NCBI GenBank assembly: GCA_003290165.1
Contig: QNQO01008304.1
Location: forward strand, 87,364-151,363
Length of the DNA stretch: 64,000 nt
DNA from: Berberis thunbergii
Lineage: Eukaryota; Streptophyta; Magnoliopsida; Ranunculales; Berberidaceae
Reading direction: 5' to 3'
A program made the position numbers and the translations under genes. Position 1 is the stretch's first letter, and every line of letters begins with the position of its first letter. Below are positions 36,694 through 49,587 of this stretch, one piece after another. Below the pieces are notes generated by a model. It made no database searches, was not told the DNA's origin, and saw nothing but the letters and a program-made list of their open reading frames with translations.

Positions 36694-36775
36694 CGGACCT
36701 AACCCAAGCCAAAGGTCCAGTATAAAGAATGCCTTAGGAAAAACAAATCCGAGGAGTAAGAAAAGAAAAAGGTAA
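36694..36775 (+). other. Orphan terminal-exon-like segment ending in a basic tail
   Basis: Downstream of the IPI1 stop, an acceptor-like TATGACAG precedes an open segment reading GPNPSQRSSIKNALGKTNPR followed by SKKRKR and TAA (36773-36775). The basic end looks like a nuclear localisation signal. It could be a remnant last exon of a nucleolar protein or an alternative IPI1 3' exon; neither is proven. The normal IPI1 stop in exon 19 fits the family end. Confidence 0.3.
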
Positions 36776-38823
36776 GGTGGTGGTGCAAAACACTCGGTTA
36801 TGATTGCGTATATTGGAATGTGTATTGACATTGTAGAAGTTTGTAACTACCCATGTGGTTGTCACGTTTATAAATATTCTGGGATTCACTCTATAGTTGG
36901 GAATGCACTGAATGTGTGATGACATGTCCCTAACGCAACCATGGATTATGTGGCCAAGTCCAATCTGTCAACTTAGAACAGGCCAGCTTTAAGCAGATCG
37001 GGAGCATTTGGTGAATCAGGCCCCCTCGAAAATTTGACATTTAAGGGATCCTAAATGTTGGACATTATGTATAAATAGGGGCCCCAAAATCACACTACTT
37101 GTTTGTTGCTCTGTTGGTTGCCCAAGGTGTGGCGGCTGTCACGAGTTAAAACCCCACTACCCTAAAATTTTCAATTTCTTTTCTTTTTAGTCCAGGATTA
37201 GTCCGTTTCCAACCACTGCTAGCAGTCGATTAGCTTATGGTCCAACATTAGTTAACATCCAGTTGATGGTTAATTGATGTCGACCGCTACTCAATGCTTA
37301 TTGTTGACTCTGATTGTGAATGGTTTTGTATGGAACCTAGAGATGATCTTACTCGCCGCTCATCTTGTTCATCAGTTTAAAAAGTGAATAAGATACCTAG
37401 TAGGATTTTATTGTTCCTTATTCTGACCCCACCATTGTTTAGTATGTTATTTCACAGTAGAAAGTATTATATGTTTGTCATCTGTGTCATGATCTCTAAT
37501 CATCGTCAGTTTTTCATATTGCAGATAGTTGTTGATCACTGTTCATTTACCATATGATGTAGCACAATTGCAGCAGAATTATGTTCTTACCATGGAATGC
37601 ATCTCCAGAAGCATCAGAATGAATGCTGAGGAAGTTAGTCTAAGATTTCTAGTGACAGTATTCTTCAATTGATATGGAGAGCAATTGTGACAATGTTGTG
37701 TTTGGTTCAAACACTTCTGGAGTCAGCAATTTTTAACCAAATAGCAGATTTAGTCGCTTGGACATCCATTCTCTTCTGTTTATGTGAAGGTTGGAGATCA
37801 TCCAAATTGGAAATTTTGAAGTCTTAATGAGTGGACAAATTGTTCTCTATGATACCATATCCAATCGACTAACCATGTCGAACAATTGGATAACAACTTA
37901 CCAATTGTACAGAAGCATGTAATATCAGTGGTACATTAGTAGATTCAATTGTTTACAGTTGCCTATAAAACCAGAATTACTGCACGGACAGTTGGCGTTT
38001 TTCAAATTATTTGATATTTGCCTAGGATGAAAACGAATCAAGTTAGTTAAGATCCTACAGGTTGTCTTCAGTTGTATTCGTTTACTTTGTATGCTGATGT
38101 CAGGTGATCACTCGTTGGTATGTGATATCTGAGTTGTGAATTCTTGGATATCTTAGGTGTTTGGTAGCATGAAATTCTATGTGATGAGAATTTATGAGCG
38201 ATCGGTCACTTATCAATTCACCATTAAAATTTGTCAATCTATCGTTAAAATTTGTAATCAATGGTGAGAGAATGGAAGTTCAGAAACATGAGTTCAGTCA
38301 TTTTAACGACGATGATGTTTGATATTATGAATAGCGGCGAGGATAATAGCCTATTGATCCACCAAGTTGGGCTTACCCTGAACCGGCCCCATGTCAAGGC
38401 CCAGTCATGTATTACTGCAGAGAGAGTGGTGTGTCACAGCTAGCAGAAAGGACACGTGGGAAACGATCTTCCTCGTTAGTCGACACGTTGAAGTGCGTAA
38501 TGGGCATGCATGCATGCTTGCAATCTGCAGCTTCTGTGTCTCTGTTGTGTCTATCCTCTTTAATGCCAATCCCACCGACACGTGTCCTCCGTATTTACTT
38601 GCTTCATTTTCATTCATCAATCACTGCAATCCATCTCCCATCCATCCATAATACATTACAACGTACCCCAAAACAAAGATGATGAAGGAATTTCATCAAA
38701 CAGATCAAAATCCCCCTTAGCAACCCAACATCATCATCAGGTGAGACATCTCAACTGATCAGCTCAGTTCAACTTCTCTGGGTTTTTTTATTGATTGATT
38801 GTTGTTGTTGTTGTTGTTGTAGG
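36776..38823. other. Intergenic region, IPI1 3' flank and promoter side of the acidic-protein gene
   Basis: No coding exon or element ends were supported in this stretch. The last ~400 bp hold plant promoter motifs, annotated separately. A TG-rich (GTT)n run at 38801-38819 lies just before the chosen start codon. Confidence 0.4.
38453..38584 (+). promoter_or_regulatory. G-box/ABRE and RY motif cluster upstream of 38824
   Basis: Two CACGTG cores (38453-38458 in GACACGTGGG; 38579-38584 in CGACACGTGTCC) flank overlapping RY repeats CATGCATG (38505-38516). Together, ABRE-type G-boxes and RY motifs are the classical targets of bZIP and B3 (ABI3/FUS3) regulators in seed-maturation promoters. That this cluster acts on the gene starting 240-370 bp downstream is inferred. 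Confidence 0.5.
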
Positions 38824-41800
38824 ATGGAAGAAGAGGAGATAATCACTAGTTGTAGTTGTTGTAGTAGTAGTAGGAATAGTAGGGAGGAGGAGGAGGAGGG
38901 ATGGAAGGTTGTCAAAGAAGAAGAAGGCATGATGAGAAAAGTGAGGAATTCGGTGGTTAGAGTTGGAAAGAAGATTGTGATCACAGGTGTTGTTATCTCT
39001 TCAACACCTATATTTGTTCCTCCACTCTTAGTAGGTTTTGTTTTTGCTGTTCCTTTCGGATTCGTTTTCGCTACTTATGCTTGTACAGACAAGTTAATGT
39101 GTAAACTGCTCTCTGAAACTGATCCATCTCGGCCTTGTCTCGATCTTCTTCCGCAAAAAGAGGAAGAACAGGCATGGAAGGATAAGGAAGAGGAAGAGCT
39201 TGTTGATGATATAAAGAAAACACTTGAGACGAGAATTGAATTTGTTGGAGATGATCAGAGAGGGTTGGAGGAGAATTTGGGAAGTGAGAGAAATGGGGTT
39301 ATGGAATATGTTGATTATGGTAGATTAGAAGAAGAAGAAGAAGAAGAGGGTGTTGATGATGGTACTGGAAAATGGGAGGAGAGAATGAGAGAAGGTGGTG
39401 GTGGTGGATATGCAGGGGAAATGGATGATGGGATATGGGAACATGCATGGGAGGAAGTTGGTAGAGGGGGAAATGTAATGGGAGAGAACTATTTGATGAG
39501 TGAGAGATATGGGGTTATGGAGGAAAGTAGAGATGATGAGACGTATTTCGATAAGGGAAAGATTGAAGAAGATAGGAGTGTTGATGATGATGGTACTGGA
39601 ATATGGAAGGAGGAGATAATTAGGGCCGCGATGGAAGAAGATCGAAGTGTGCAAGATGATGAGAATGTAGAAGAGGAGAGAATGATAGGAGGAGAGGCCT
39701 TTGTTACTGGTGAAGAGGACGACAAGCTGTGTAGGAACACGGCCGGGAAGAGAAAAGATGAAAATAACGAGCAAAACTTCATTAACATGGTAGTAGAAGA
39801 GGGAGTATTGTCTGGTGAGCAAGGTGCCAGTGAGATTGTGGAAGTGGAGGGAATACCAGTGGAAGAGATATTTATCTCCAGGAAAGAAGACCAGAAGCTA
39901 GTAAAGGATTCGGAGAATGTGATACAAGAAGCACGAGAGTTATTGGAAAACATTGAACAACAAGATGAACAAGTGGAGAAAGATGAAGCAATACTAGAAG
40001 AGAAAGATGAACGAAACTTTGATATGGAAGACGAGGTGGAAATACCCATTCAAAAGCTCTTGGAACCCTATTGAGCGAGATGATGAACCAATGGCGGAGA
40101 GAAAAGGAGTGATGCAAGAAGGGATACCAGCTGAAAAGATACTAGAATTGAAAGTTGCACGGGACTTTGGTAATGCAGAAGAAGAGGTGGAGATGCCCAT
40201 TGAAAAGACCTTAGAACCTATTGAGAGAGATGACGAACCAGCGGTGGATAGAAAAGGAGTGATGCAAGAAGATAAAGAGGCTTGGAATGTCTCTAATACA
40301 GCAGAAGAAGAGATACCAGCTGAAAAGACCATGAGTAGTATTGAACAAGACAATGAATTAGTACCGAAGACAGAGGAAGTGAAACACGATGATAGTGGTG
40401 AGTTAGATATGGGTCTGAACATGGAAGAGGAAGAGATACCCATTGAGGATATCTCTGTTAGTATTGAGGAAGAGAAGCTTGGCGAGACAATGGGAGTGGG
40501 GCAAGGAGCCAGACATGAAGCAGATGCCTGTAAGATGATAGATGTGGAAGAGTTACCAGCTTTTGATCAAACTGAAGATATTAGAGACGAGGAAAGCCGT
40601 GTTGGTAAGATCCCGGTACAGGAGCAGATATCGGAAGATGGGACCGAGCAACGTGACATAGAAAGGAGTGGCAGAGACATTGCATATGATGGAAAAGAGA
40701 GGAAACTACTTGAAATGGAAGTAGGAATTGTAAAAGAAAGCGGACTTGAAAACATCTGTGGTAGAGTCCTAAATGATCAGGTGGAAAGAACAGTTGAAGC
40801 AAAGAAGGGTGACGAAATTGCAAAGAAGGACGAGGGTGAGGAAATTGCTGATGGCAATTCGCAGGCTATGATGAATACAGGGGCAGTAGCGGAGAAGAAA
40901 ATTAAGTCAGTTCCTGATAGTACACTAGAGGTGATAAAGAAACCTACAAGAGACGTGGAGCAGGTGACAACTTTGGAGAAGGAGAATGCAAGGGAGGTTG
41001 CTGATGAGAGTGGGCTTTATTTATTTGATGAAGAAACTGCAAATGACTATTTGCAAGAGATAGAAGCGATCGTGACGAAAGAGATAACAATGGAAAAGAA
41101 AATAGAAGTGGTAGTTGCAGATAGCACGCTAGAGATGAAAAAGAGACCCAAGACAGAAGAAGAGCGGGTGAGAACTGCTCCGGAAAAGGAAAATGCAAGA
41201 GAGATTGCTGATGAAAGTGGGCTTTATTTATTTAATGAAGAAACTTCAGTTTCCGTCCGGTGCAACTTTGAAGTTAACAAGACTCATGGAAATGAAGCTT
41301 CACCTGCAATAGCCTTGAACTTTTCTTCTCCATCTGCTGTTTTGCCGGATCATCAGGTTGACTCCCGGCCGCCTGTAAGTTCAGAGCATTCCAATAAAGC
41401 TGAGGAGCAACATCTATGCAATTTAGGTATTGGGATTACAGATTCTCTTGTTCAACCAGTTCCATCTGGAACGCAGACCACTATTCCCGCCAAACAGGTA
41501 AGTGCTTTGTTCATGTCTTTATATAATGCTTTTCATGAATATATTACCAAATGGATAGATATTATATTGTAATAACTATCAATAATCTCATTATCATCGA
41601 TCATTTGCTTAGATTTCCATGTGGTAAAACATAAACATAGCTGTAGACTCAGATATTCCTACTAATTACCAACATATCAAGAACGGGACATATTTAAGAT
41701 TTATGTTAGCTCCGATCATTGTGTAACTTGCAGTAGTCAATATTTAAGGACAATAGTCCCAAAAACTTTCAGATATGTTGTTTTGGAGCGCTGGAGTTGG

Positions 41801-42802
41801 GTGTCTTTGGATCTTGTAGGATGCAGATGGGTAGTCCATAAAGGGCGTTGTTCACGTATAAGCATTTAAAATTTCTTCAGTTTAGGTCTCTTTCTAGAAA
41901 GATTTAAGGAGACTGCCAAGTATTTAGTTACCCTATAAGTTCTTGTACTTGGCATGTTTTCTGTCAGATGTAATCCTACAGTGAGCTCCACTTGCTACTT
42001 ATAATATTTACAAGGGCATCTATGCATATAATGTCTCTGTTTTACTAGGATCTTCCTTGAACAATATATCTAAAAAGAGACCAACATAATCAATGCTCAA
42101 TGGCGTGATACATATGTACGAGTTCTCTCTATTAATTTGGACAAGTTCATATAAAATAGCTATTTGTTGAACGATAGGTTGAGATGCTGGGTCTTTTGGC
42201 TTCGGTGTTTAGTTATAAGGTGTTTGGCCAGAAACCAAAGTGAAAGTAACCATATATCTACTTAACCATCCATCTTGCAAATACCTTTTTCAACAGATGC
42301 AAGACAAACAATGCGTAAATTATAAGAAGTTTAGTCTCTTTTTGTGCTGTGGTTGATTCTTAACAAGGACTATTTTGGATCCTTATAGAAGGAAATCATC
42401 ATTTTTATTTTAATTCTTGAGCTATGGAATCTCTCGAGTTCTTAGACTAGAACTATCTAAGAATTCAACTGAACTTTGCTCCCTGCAGGTTTTTTGTCAG
42501 TTAAATCGATCACAATTCATAGACTTCTTAAATCTGCTGGCTGCTGATATTTGCATACTTCTAATTCTGCCTTGTAGGTATTGAACAAGGAAGAAGAAGA
42601 AGAAAAGATATGGCAAGAGATAAACTCAATAAAAAAGATTGTGGGCTACAAAGCTGCTCCTAAAGCTACCTGTATGGAAGAAATCAAAGATCTGTATCTT
42701 TTCACTGGCGTGGAACCACCACTCGAGTCCGAGGACTCTTCAGACCTCCCTGCAATCCATGATAAGCTTCGGCTTCTCATGGCAATAATTGGAGTGAAAT
42801 GA
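38824..42802 (+). CDS. Acidic repetitive protein with N-terminal hydrophobic segment; frame broken by one extra C
   Basis: Two exons: 38824-41497 (ends AAACAG|GTAAGT) and 42578-42802 (stop TGA). With the extra base near 40066-40068 discounted, the frame covers about 965 codons; as written it stops at TGA 40072-40074. Residues about 50-84 form one hydrophobic stretch (VGKKIVITGVVISSTPIFVP, then PLLVGFVFAVPFGFVFATYA) that could insert as a hairpin. The rest is Glu/Lys-rich with degenerate repeats (EIPAEKI.E, VEMPIEKTLEPIERDDEP) and a larger duplicated block ending ENAREVADESGLYLFDEET and ENAREIADESGLYLFNEET. The last exon (KIVGYKAAPKATCMEEIKDL, YLFTGVEPP, KLRLLMAIIGVK) looks like a conserved plant block. 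From memory this resembles seed lipid-droplet (SLDP-like) proteins, but I cannot verify that. It is convergent with the WD40 gene. Confidence 0.8.
40066..40068 (+). other. Single-base frameshift site (CCC where sister repeat has CC)
   Basis: GGAACCCTATTGAGCGAGA here corresponds to AGAACCTATTGAGAGAGA in the next repeat unit (about 40211-40229). The extra C moves the reader from the upstream frame into TGA. The downstream frame, which overlaps from 40007, then continues for 1.4 kb with the same repeats. It is either a real mutation or a sequencing/assembly error in a C-run. Confidence 0.85.
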
Positions 42803-43380
42803 ATATAGTTGATTCTGGACTTCGTTGCTTTGTATTGGATATTAGATGTACCATGTCTTTGTTGTTGTTAGTATTTTTGTCAACATTTCTTTTTCATTTG
42901 CAACTTCTTCAAATGTAGTTAGGTGCTATTGTCACCTTTAGTAGTTATTGTTTGTTACGTGTAGAAGGAGCTACAATTCCATGAAATCTACACTACCTTG
43001 CGTCTTTCCTCATCTCCTACTCTATTTACTCTTCGTATTCTTGCCCATTTGGTTCATGGTTCACAGATTCACATTTTTCATTTGGTTATGCATTGATACT
43101 AATCCTAATTAGGAAATTACACTACATTCCTCGCCGAGAGCGATTGAGATTTGTCTCCCTCTTCATCTCTTCTTGCATTTGTTTTGCCTTTCCATTTTAC
43201 TGTAACCCCTGGAATTTTCTTTCTTTCAAACACAACCTTGAGCTTGCAGATACGATGGTTCATTAACAAAATTTTCAATATGAAAGCAGCCATTCCATTT
43301 TTCTCACACATTAGCATGTAACAAACATGGATTTTACATCTCCACTTTTCTTTGCATGACCATCATCCTTTTAATAAAAA
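42803..43380. other. Shared 3' intergenic region between convergent genes
   Basis: These 578 bp hold the 3' ends of the acidic-protein gene (+) and the WD40 gene (-). No additional feature was seen. Confidence 0.6.
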
Positions 43381-46300
43381 CTACAAGCAGGAATCAAGAT
43401 ACTGATAAGCATGTTTCTTGCTATAATGAAGTAAGCTAGCATATGTTCGATCCCAAACTCCAATAAAGAGAGATTCATCGTCCGGACTCAGAGATATTCC
43501 TGATACCTCTCCAAAGAAATCAATCTCTTGCCTCTTCTTGTAATTCATATTGGTGTTATATATGTGAACAAAGTCTGCAGGTTCTGCCACTGCCATAAAT
43601 TGCCCATCCGATGAGAAACGGATGGATCTGACAGCACCCAGGTTTCCCTTTAGAACAGCAACAGGAGATGACAGGTTTCTTATGTCCCATACTCGGCACG
43701 TTTTGTCCTGATTACCTGTAGCAAAAATGCGGCCATCTGGATGCCATGCACTAGCAAATGAATAATCCACATGGCCAACCATTGAAGAAACTACCTGCAC
43801 CATCACAAAAACCTCTTTTTATGTTATCTATGATATACCACCCTCAGTTCTAAAAATTGAAGACAAAAATTACTGATCCAGTGAGCAGTAGTTTGAGTAT
43901 GAATCACGTTAATTCCCGTTTTAATACTTTTCACCAAGGTGATAGCAAAAATAATGATTTAAAAAAAAAAAAAAAACAGACCTTTCCATTTTGTGAATCC
44001 ACTAGCAATCCATCAGGGTGATCCCCCACGACCAAAATTAGTTTACAATCTGGACTCATGGATGTATGCTGCAATAGACCCAGTGTCAAAATATAATAAA
44101 GCTAGAACAGATTTGAAGAATATGTGGTATCATTAGTTCATGTAAGGTACTAACATTTACTGGCCAAGGAAAGGTAAAGTGATTCACGAGCTGAAACTCC
44201 TCTGCATCAAATTCTCGTAAGCCGCAATCATTATTGGAGGCCATGAAATGTATCCCGCCACTGCAAGTAGTTTGATTAGATTCTACTAAGGAGTAACTTC
44301 CTGTTCAAGAGCAAGGGGCAATCAAATACCTCGGGCTATCATAAATATCAATGGCATTTGTGATTGCATTATCATCGAATGCTGTTCTGGTACAGAAGAT
44401 GACTCCTTGTCTATCCAATTTCTGTGGCATGGTAAAAATAGCATTTGTTATTATCCGCGCTAGTCAAACTAAGAAGAAGTACTAATGAAAAGTTACCTTG
44501 TGTATTCGAGGTCAAGTTTTACAACCATACATAGAAAGCAGTTGTGATCTAGAGGCTCACATTAATTTTTCACAAAGACGATCTCCTTTCCATATATATC
44601 GATGCCCAGAATATTCTACCAATTTAGGTAACATAACATAGTATCATAGAATTTATTATTAAAAAAAAACCATTGTTTACTTAAGATCACATTTGATAAA
44701 GTTTAAAGATTAGAAAATTTATACAACTTTTTTATAAGGCAGGGGGATCAGAAATAATGAAGACATTCAAAGAATCTATCCGCATAAACGAATATTTAGA
44801 CCCACTAGGCATAATAAGTGTATACCACAAAACATTATGATAAATGCGCTGGTTGAGTAAAATATTAAATCCTAGCAGTCATGCTTTGGCACTACGCTGC
44901 ATGAGGGCGCAAGCAAAAGGTTATTGAAGGATGAACAGTCTTTCTTACTCTTACTACTTAGGGTTTCACTAAGAGTAATCTCTGTTTATTTAGCATAAGT
45001 GGTTAATACGCTTTTAGCAAATTTTGAATTCTTACTTGGTAAAGAACATAAATTTCTTTACCGGACAGGACATCATTGTGCTCAGCTGAAGGGTCATATT
45101 TTTACCAAGATTTGATAATCATTTAGAAACTCAAGTATATTAAAGAATGTAAGGACCTAAGTTTCAAGCAAGGGTCAATGATCGTATCACAAGTCTGAAC
45201 CCTGCAAAGCCATTTGTTTGGTTCCGGGGTCTATTAAAAACCTGCTCACCCTTAAACAAAGTTATATAGCAAAGGAATTCCAAAAGTATTGGCTATAGCA
45301 TTGTCCAAGAATGGAAGCTAAGAGTTTAGATTCCTAGGCCAAGAGTCAACTTCTCACGTAAGCAATGAGAATGACCTTCAGGGAGTTGGAATGGTGTGAA
45401 AAAAAAGAGTCATTTCCAATGATGGCAAGAAAAATTGGCCAAATCTTGGATTTTTTAGCGTTTCTTACATCCCAATTAGAAGTTGTGTCTGAAAGCATTT
45501 CACCCCTCGAGCATAGTTTTTTAATTTGTTGGTGATGCTACAATGCCAAATATAATATACAACGTGCCAATGACAATGACAAGAGGGGGCAGGGTTGGGG
45601 GAGAAATATTAAGAGAGGACCTTTTGTAATGTGTCATATGTGTGACCAATAAGCATGAACAACTAAATGTGGAAAATAAAATCTCAATGGAACTATATAA
45701 ACTTCACAATTACAGCAGTAAACTCACCTTACATGTAATTTCTCCTTGGAACCCCCCTGCAACCAGTAAGTTGTCCTTCACCGCCAGTGTGCTAATTTGA
45801 GTTTGCATAAAACCTTCTAACAAACTTCCTGCATGTTTCTACATAACCAGAGAAAATAAGCAAATTAGTACATGAGACAGAGCATGTGTTGATAACTAAG
45901 CCATCATGATCAACAATTGACAGTAACTTATCAGGAACGAATAATCAAGAAGAAAACAAATCCTCCATTGACTCTTTCTACTTTCTAGATATGATGGAAA
46001 ACTCAAAATAGTCCAGACCAGCAGAATTCATCATTCGCTTGAGTTAACATTTAGCTTATGTTAATAAAAGGATTCTCCCTCACGAACATAGACTAAATAA
46101 ACAAGAACCAAAAACTGTAAAAGCTGATGCTCTGGCCCTGAAAGAAGATATGTTCTATTGAATTCTTTTATAGAAGGTCAGAGTAAAACCTCGTTTGGTG
46201 CCACATGCCCGGAAAAGTTGATAACCTCTGACATATTGCATGACAATGAAGACCAGTGAATAACTGAGTAGTTTGACATAAGATAGACATCATGCTTTGA

Positions 46301-48895
46301 AGTGGCCCAAACCAGGTTCCTGAGCTGCAAATAAACAATAAATGTCATCAATCAATGTAAGCAAATCCTGCAATTATTTCTGCGAGATAGTGTACAATGA
46401 TACTGTAAGCCGAAACTTGCGCGCAAGTTTGACAAAGTAGCTTAGCTACCAGAAACCAGGCATGTCCAGACACAAAAAAAGATACACAGAAAACTGAGGG
46501 TGCTATCAATCTGCATGCAGCCTAATTGGATTGAACAGGGACCAATGTCAGTGGCTCAAGCATATTCAAACAGTCTTAGTTGAATATGACCCAACCAGGG
46601 AAGGAAAAAATGAAGCTAGAGACAGTCAATGGTGCAAAGGAACTAAAATGAGGGTAATATTCAGTGTTCCCAATTTGTGTTGATGTTAGACAAATGGCAG
46701 ATTCTCACAAGGAACTAGCAGATCCCAAAATGTAAAGTGTGACTACTACATATGCATAAATATTGAAAAGAGTACAACAATTATGATCTCCTTAGTACCA
46801 TAATTCACAAGTATCACTGAGTTCCATGAAGAAAGAAATTAGCTGAAGTTTATAAGAAGATGATGGGAATAAGGTCATGCAGAACAAGACTAATTTAGTA
46901 GTGAATACTAAATAGTGTATATATTCCTTGCGAAATTTCTAATTTGGTCTCTGAGTTTAGTAAAGCTGACAAGCTCGGGATTCATCTTTCACAAAGAGAC
47001 CTGTATTCTGACTTCACTTATCTAGATCTATGACATCCTTCTTACTGAAATTCTACATCACTTATCTTTTCCCAATTATCTTTGAGTGAAAACTTTCAAT
47101 GATTAAACAATAAAGAAAAAAAGTTTTTAATTTTGCATCTTCCACAACCCAATGACACACCAGTAGTGATTAAGTTTGCAAGACAACTAAAATTATGTCA
47201 CCTAGGACAAAATTGGAAACTACTGGCACTCCCTTCTCCAATCCCTGTTTCTATAAAGTGTTGCCGAACTTGGCATATTGTAACTCTCACATGACAAATC
47301 TCTCGTATTCAGTAAATTTTGCATCTTGATAATGCAAATCAAACATGCACCACCTTCAAGAACTTATATATGTTAATAAATCAAGTTTGCTGTTCAATTT
47401 GGTTATAGTTATCAGCAAAGCTCAACTATCTCGATCGCATACTCGAATTTGGATTGGCCAGGATGTCGTACTACACATTGCTCCACAATCTCCTTTCCAC
47501 ATCTATAAGAATATACTATATTGTTGTACAACCAACCAACCAAAAGAGTTGTCGTATCTAACCTATGAAGAACAAGAATGGCAACTAGATCAAGCTATCG
47601 CCAAAAGGTCAATAAGAATATATAAAATCAAACTGAAAGTAATCAAGGACGAATGACACGACAAACAGATGCTGCAACCGAAGAACGATGAATAAAAACT
47701 TGCAGCTTCCAACATTCATGCACAACTAAAATGTCTAAAGATCATTCCCACATAAAAGTACTGACCTGAAAATGAAGAATTGTGGGTTTCACCAACCTTG
47801 TATTGTGCTGAAACCCGTAGTACTCACTGCCCTTCTCAATTTGCTTGCATTCCTGATTTAATCAACAGATGTAAATTTTTTATTTCAGTTGATTTGCAGG
47901 CACCAACCAAGTTTCTTTTAGTTGAACATAGACCAACAGAGTGGACCCATGAGAATGCTAAGGAAATTTTTTCATGTAAAGGTAACATCTTTCAATATTT
48001 TGAATAGAGAGGAAATCGTACCTTATCAATGATTGCACCAGATGAAGGCACATTCTCATAGTTCTTGTACTGTTCAATCCTAGTTTGTCTGTATTTTTCT
48101 CTTGTTATATTCAGTCTGTCCCATGGTATTCCCTGTATATCCTTCCCTTTCCTTGCTTGAGATGCCGATGTATCTGTCCCCTTTGTGAACTGCTCAAGAC
48201 ATTCAAAACCACCAAAGATTTTCAATGAAGCAAGTCTCTATTAAAGTAAAAATTAATCGAAATTTACTGTTCATAGTATAAATCATATTGGCCTGCATAA
48301 AAATACACAAGCCCCGACCCCAGTAACATTTTGAGCCCCATATTCCACCAACATAATGTGAAAATGTCTAGCGGACATTTAACAAATCACCTTTGTCAGG
48401 TTTGGTTTGTTCAAATAGGTTGTTGCTCCGTAATTGGCCAATACAATTTTTCAAATTCGACATATGTCATTGTCAACTAGGTTGAAATTTTTTTTCAAAA
48501 TTTTCAACTAGGTTAACTACTAATCTAACAAACCGCGAAATAAATGCAAGCATTGACATTGGGGAGGAGCCGATTGTCCTTTACTCCCAATTATTTAAAG
48601 GGTTTTTTTTCCCTCTAAATCAAATTAAAAATCAAACTAGATTAAGATGCAAGAACAAAACAAAAAAAACCCTCCTTATTTCATGAATTATAAAGTTAGT
48701 TCATCATGGAAATGACATAAAAACATAATAAACAAAAAAATTATTCATGAATTTCCCATTAGTAAAATTGATGGAGAAAAAAAAAAGGACTTTTACCATA
48801 TCGTAGTGATCATGTTCCATGTCAATCTCGCTGCCAGCTTCACCAAAATAGTCTTCATCAAATTCATCCACATACATCTCCCCCTCATCCTCCAT
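43381..48895 (-). CDS. WD40-repeat protein (At1g78070/At1g36070-like), 9 exons, intact
   Basis: Exons in transcript order: 48895-48797, 48237-48022, 47852-47766, 46324-46190, 45838-45728, 44421-44330, 44260-44155, 44068-43982, 43794-43381. All junctions are GT..AG with matching phases, giving 448 residues, close to the family length I remember. An acidic N-terminus (MEDEGEMYVDEFDEDYFGEA) is followed by IQGIPWDRLNITREKYRQTR, a hallmark of this plant/fungal family (yeast C2A9.03-like). WD repeats then run to the end: LRNLVWATSKHDVYLMS, VAGGFQGEITCK, GHVDYSFASAWHPDGRIFAT, NQDKTCRVWDIRN, IRFSSDGQFMAVAEPADFVH and SLFIGVWDRTYASLL. The TCRVWDIR sequence fits a DWD box, used by some WD40 proteins to bind DDB1 in CUL4 ubiquitin ligases; that role is inference. 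The ATG at 48895 was chosen because the four codons before it lack an ATG. Introns contain no recognised mobile element. Confidence 0.93.
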
Positions 48896-49242
48896 ATCTA
48901 AAACCAAATCTTCTCAACACCCTTTTCTCTTCTCTGCTAATTAAATTCGCCTAACAACAACAACCCTTTCTTTCTCTGTGCTTCTAATTCAAAACCCAGA
49001 ATTTTAATCCTTTGACAGATGATCAAAAACCAAAAACCCAAAACACAATAAGAGAATGAAACAATAATGAAAAAAATAATAATAGAGAAAGAGAGAGATG
49101 GGTACCAAAGAAACCTCTGGCGGATGGAAACACACGAGTAGTTGAGGAGAGAAGATAATATCTATCTACCTATTTTCTATTATTGTTTGCAACAAACCGT
49201 CTCCTTCCACTGTATTCTTCGCTGTGTTTCTCTCATCCTGTT

Positions 49243-49252
49243 TTCTTTTTAT
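49243..49252 (-). promoter_or_regulatory. TATA box of the WD40 gene
   Basis: On the minus strand GCTATAAAAAGAAAAC lies about 350 bp upstream of the start codon. A candidate 5'-UTR splice donor (TTTG|GTACCC, near 49107) lies between them. The position is typical for a plant TATA box, but the transcription start is not known. Confidence 0.5.
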
Positions 49253-49370
49253 AGCGCACTCTTTTTTAAGCCAAGGGATATAAAGAGTCCAGATAGTTGC
49301 AATTGCAAGGGTACAATGATAAATTCACCTTCACCTTTCTATAGTGCCCATGGATGGGATTTCGCTGAAG

Positions 49371-49541
49371 AGTGATTCTATGTGTCGAGGGAAAGGGCGA
49401 GGAAACCAGCGAGGAAAAGGAGGTGGCGGGGGGTGAACCGTTCACCCCCCTCGAGATGCGCACGCCGAAAATATCTCGAGGCCGCCACCTATTTTTCCTC
49501 GCTGGTTTCCTTGCTCTTTCCCTCGACATTTAGAATTTCCC
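49371..49541. mobile_element. Mutator-like palindromic MITE, copy 1
   Basis: The 171-bp GC-rich near-palindrome has ends GAGTGATTCTATGTGTCGAG and (reverse complement) GGGAAATTCTAAATGTCGAG. An exact 9-bp target-site duplication TTCGCTGAA (49362-49370, 49542-49550) is the Mutator signature. The arms share GGCGAGG, CCAGCGAGGAAAA and AGGTGGCGG. It is noncoding. Confidence 0.88.
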
Positions 49542-49587
49542 TTCGCTGAATGAGACTGAAGTGAAAAGTGGACTGCCTTAACAAAAT

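Noticed and set aside
39325..41198. Several Ser/Pro/Leu-rich minus-strand frames
   Set aside because: They are antisense shadows of the Glu/Lys-rich acidic-protein gene.
48896..48907. WD40 start four codons upstream of 48895
   Set aside because: That codon is TTG. The first in-frame ATG is at 48895 and gives the expected family length.
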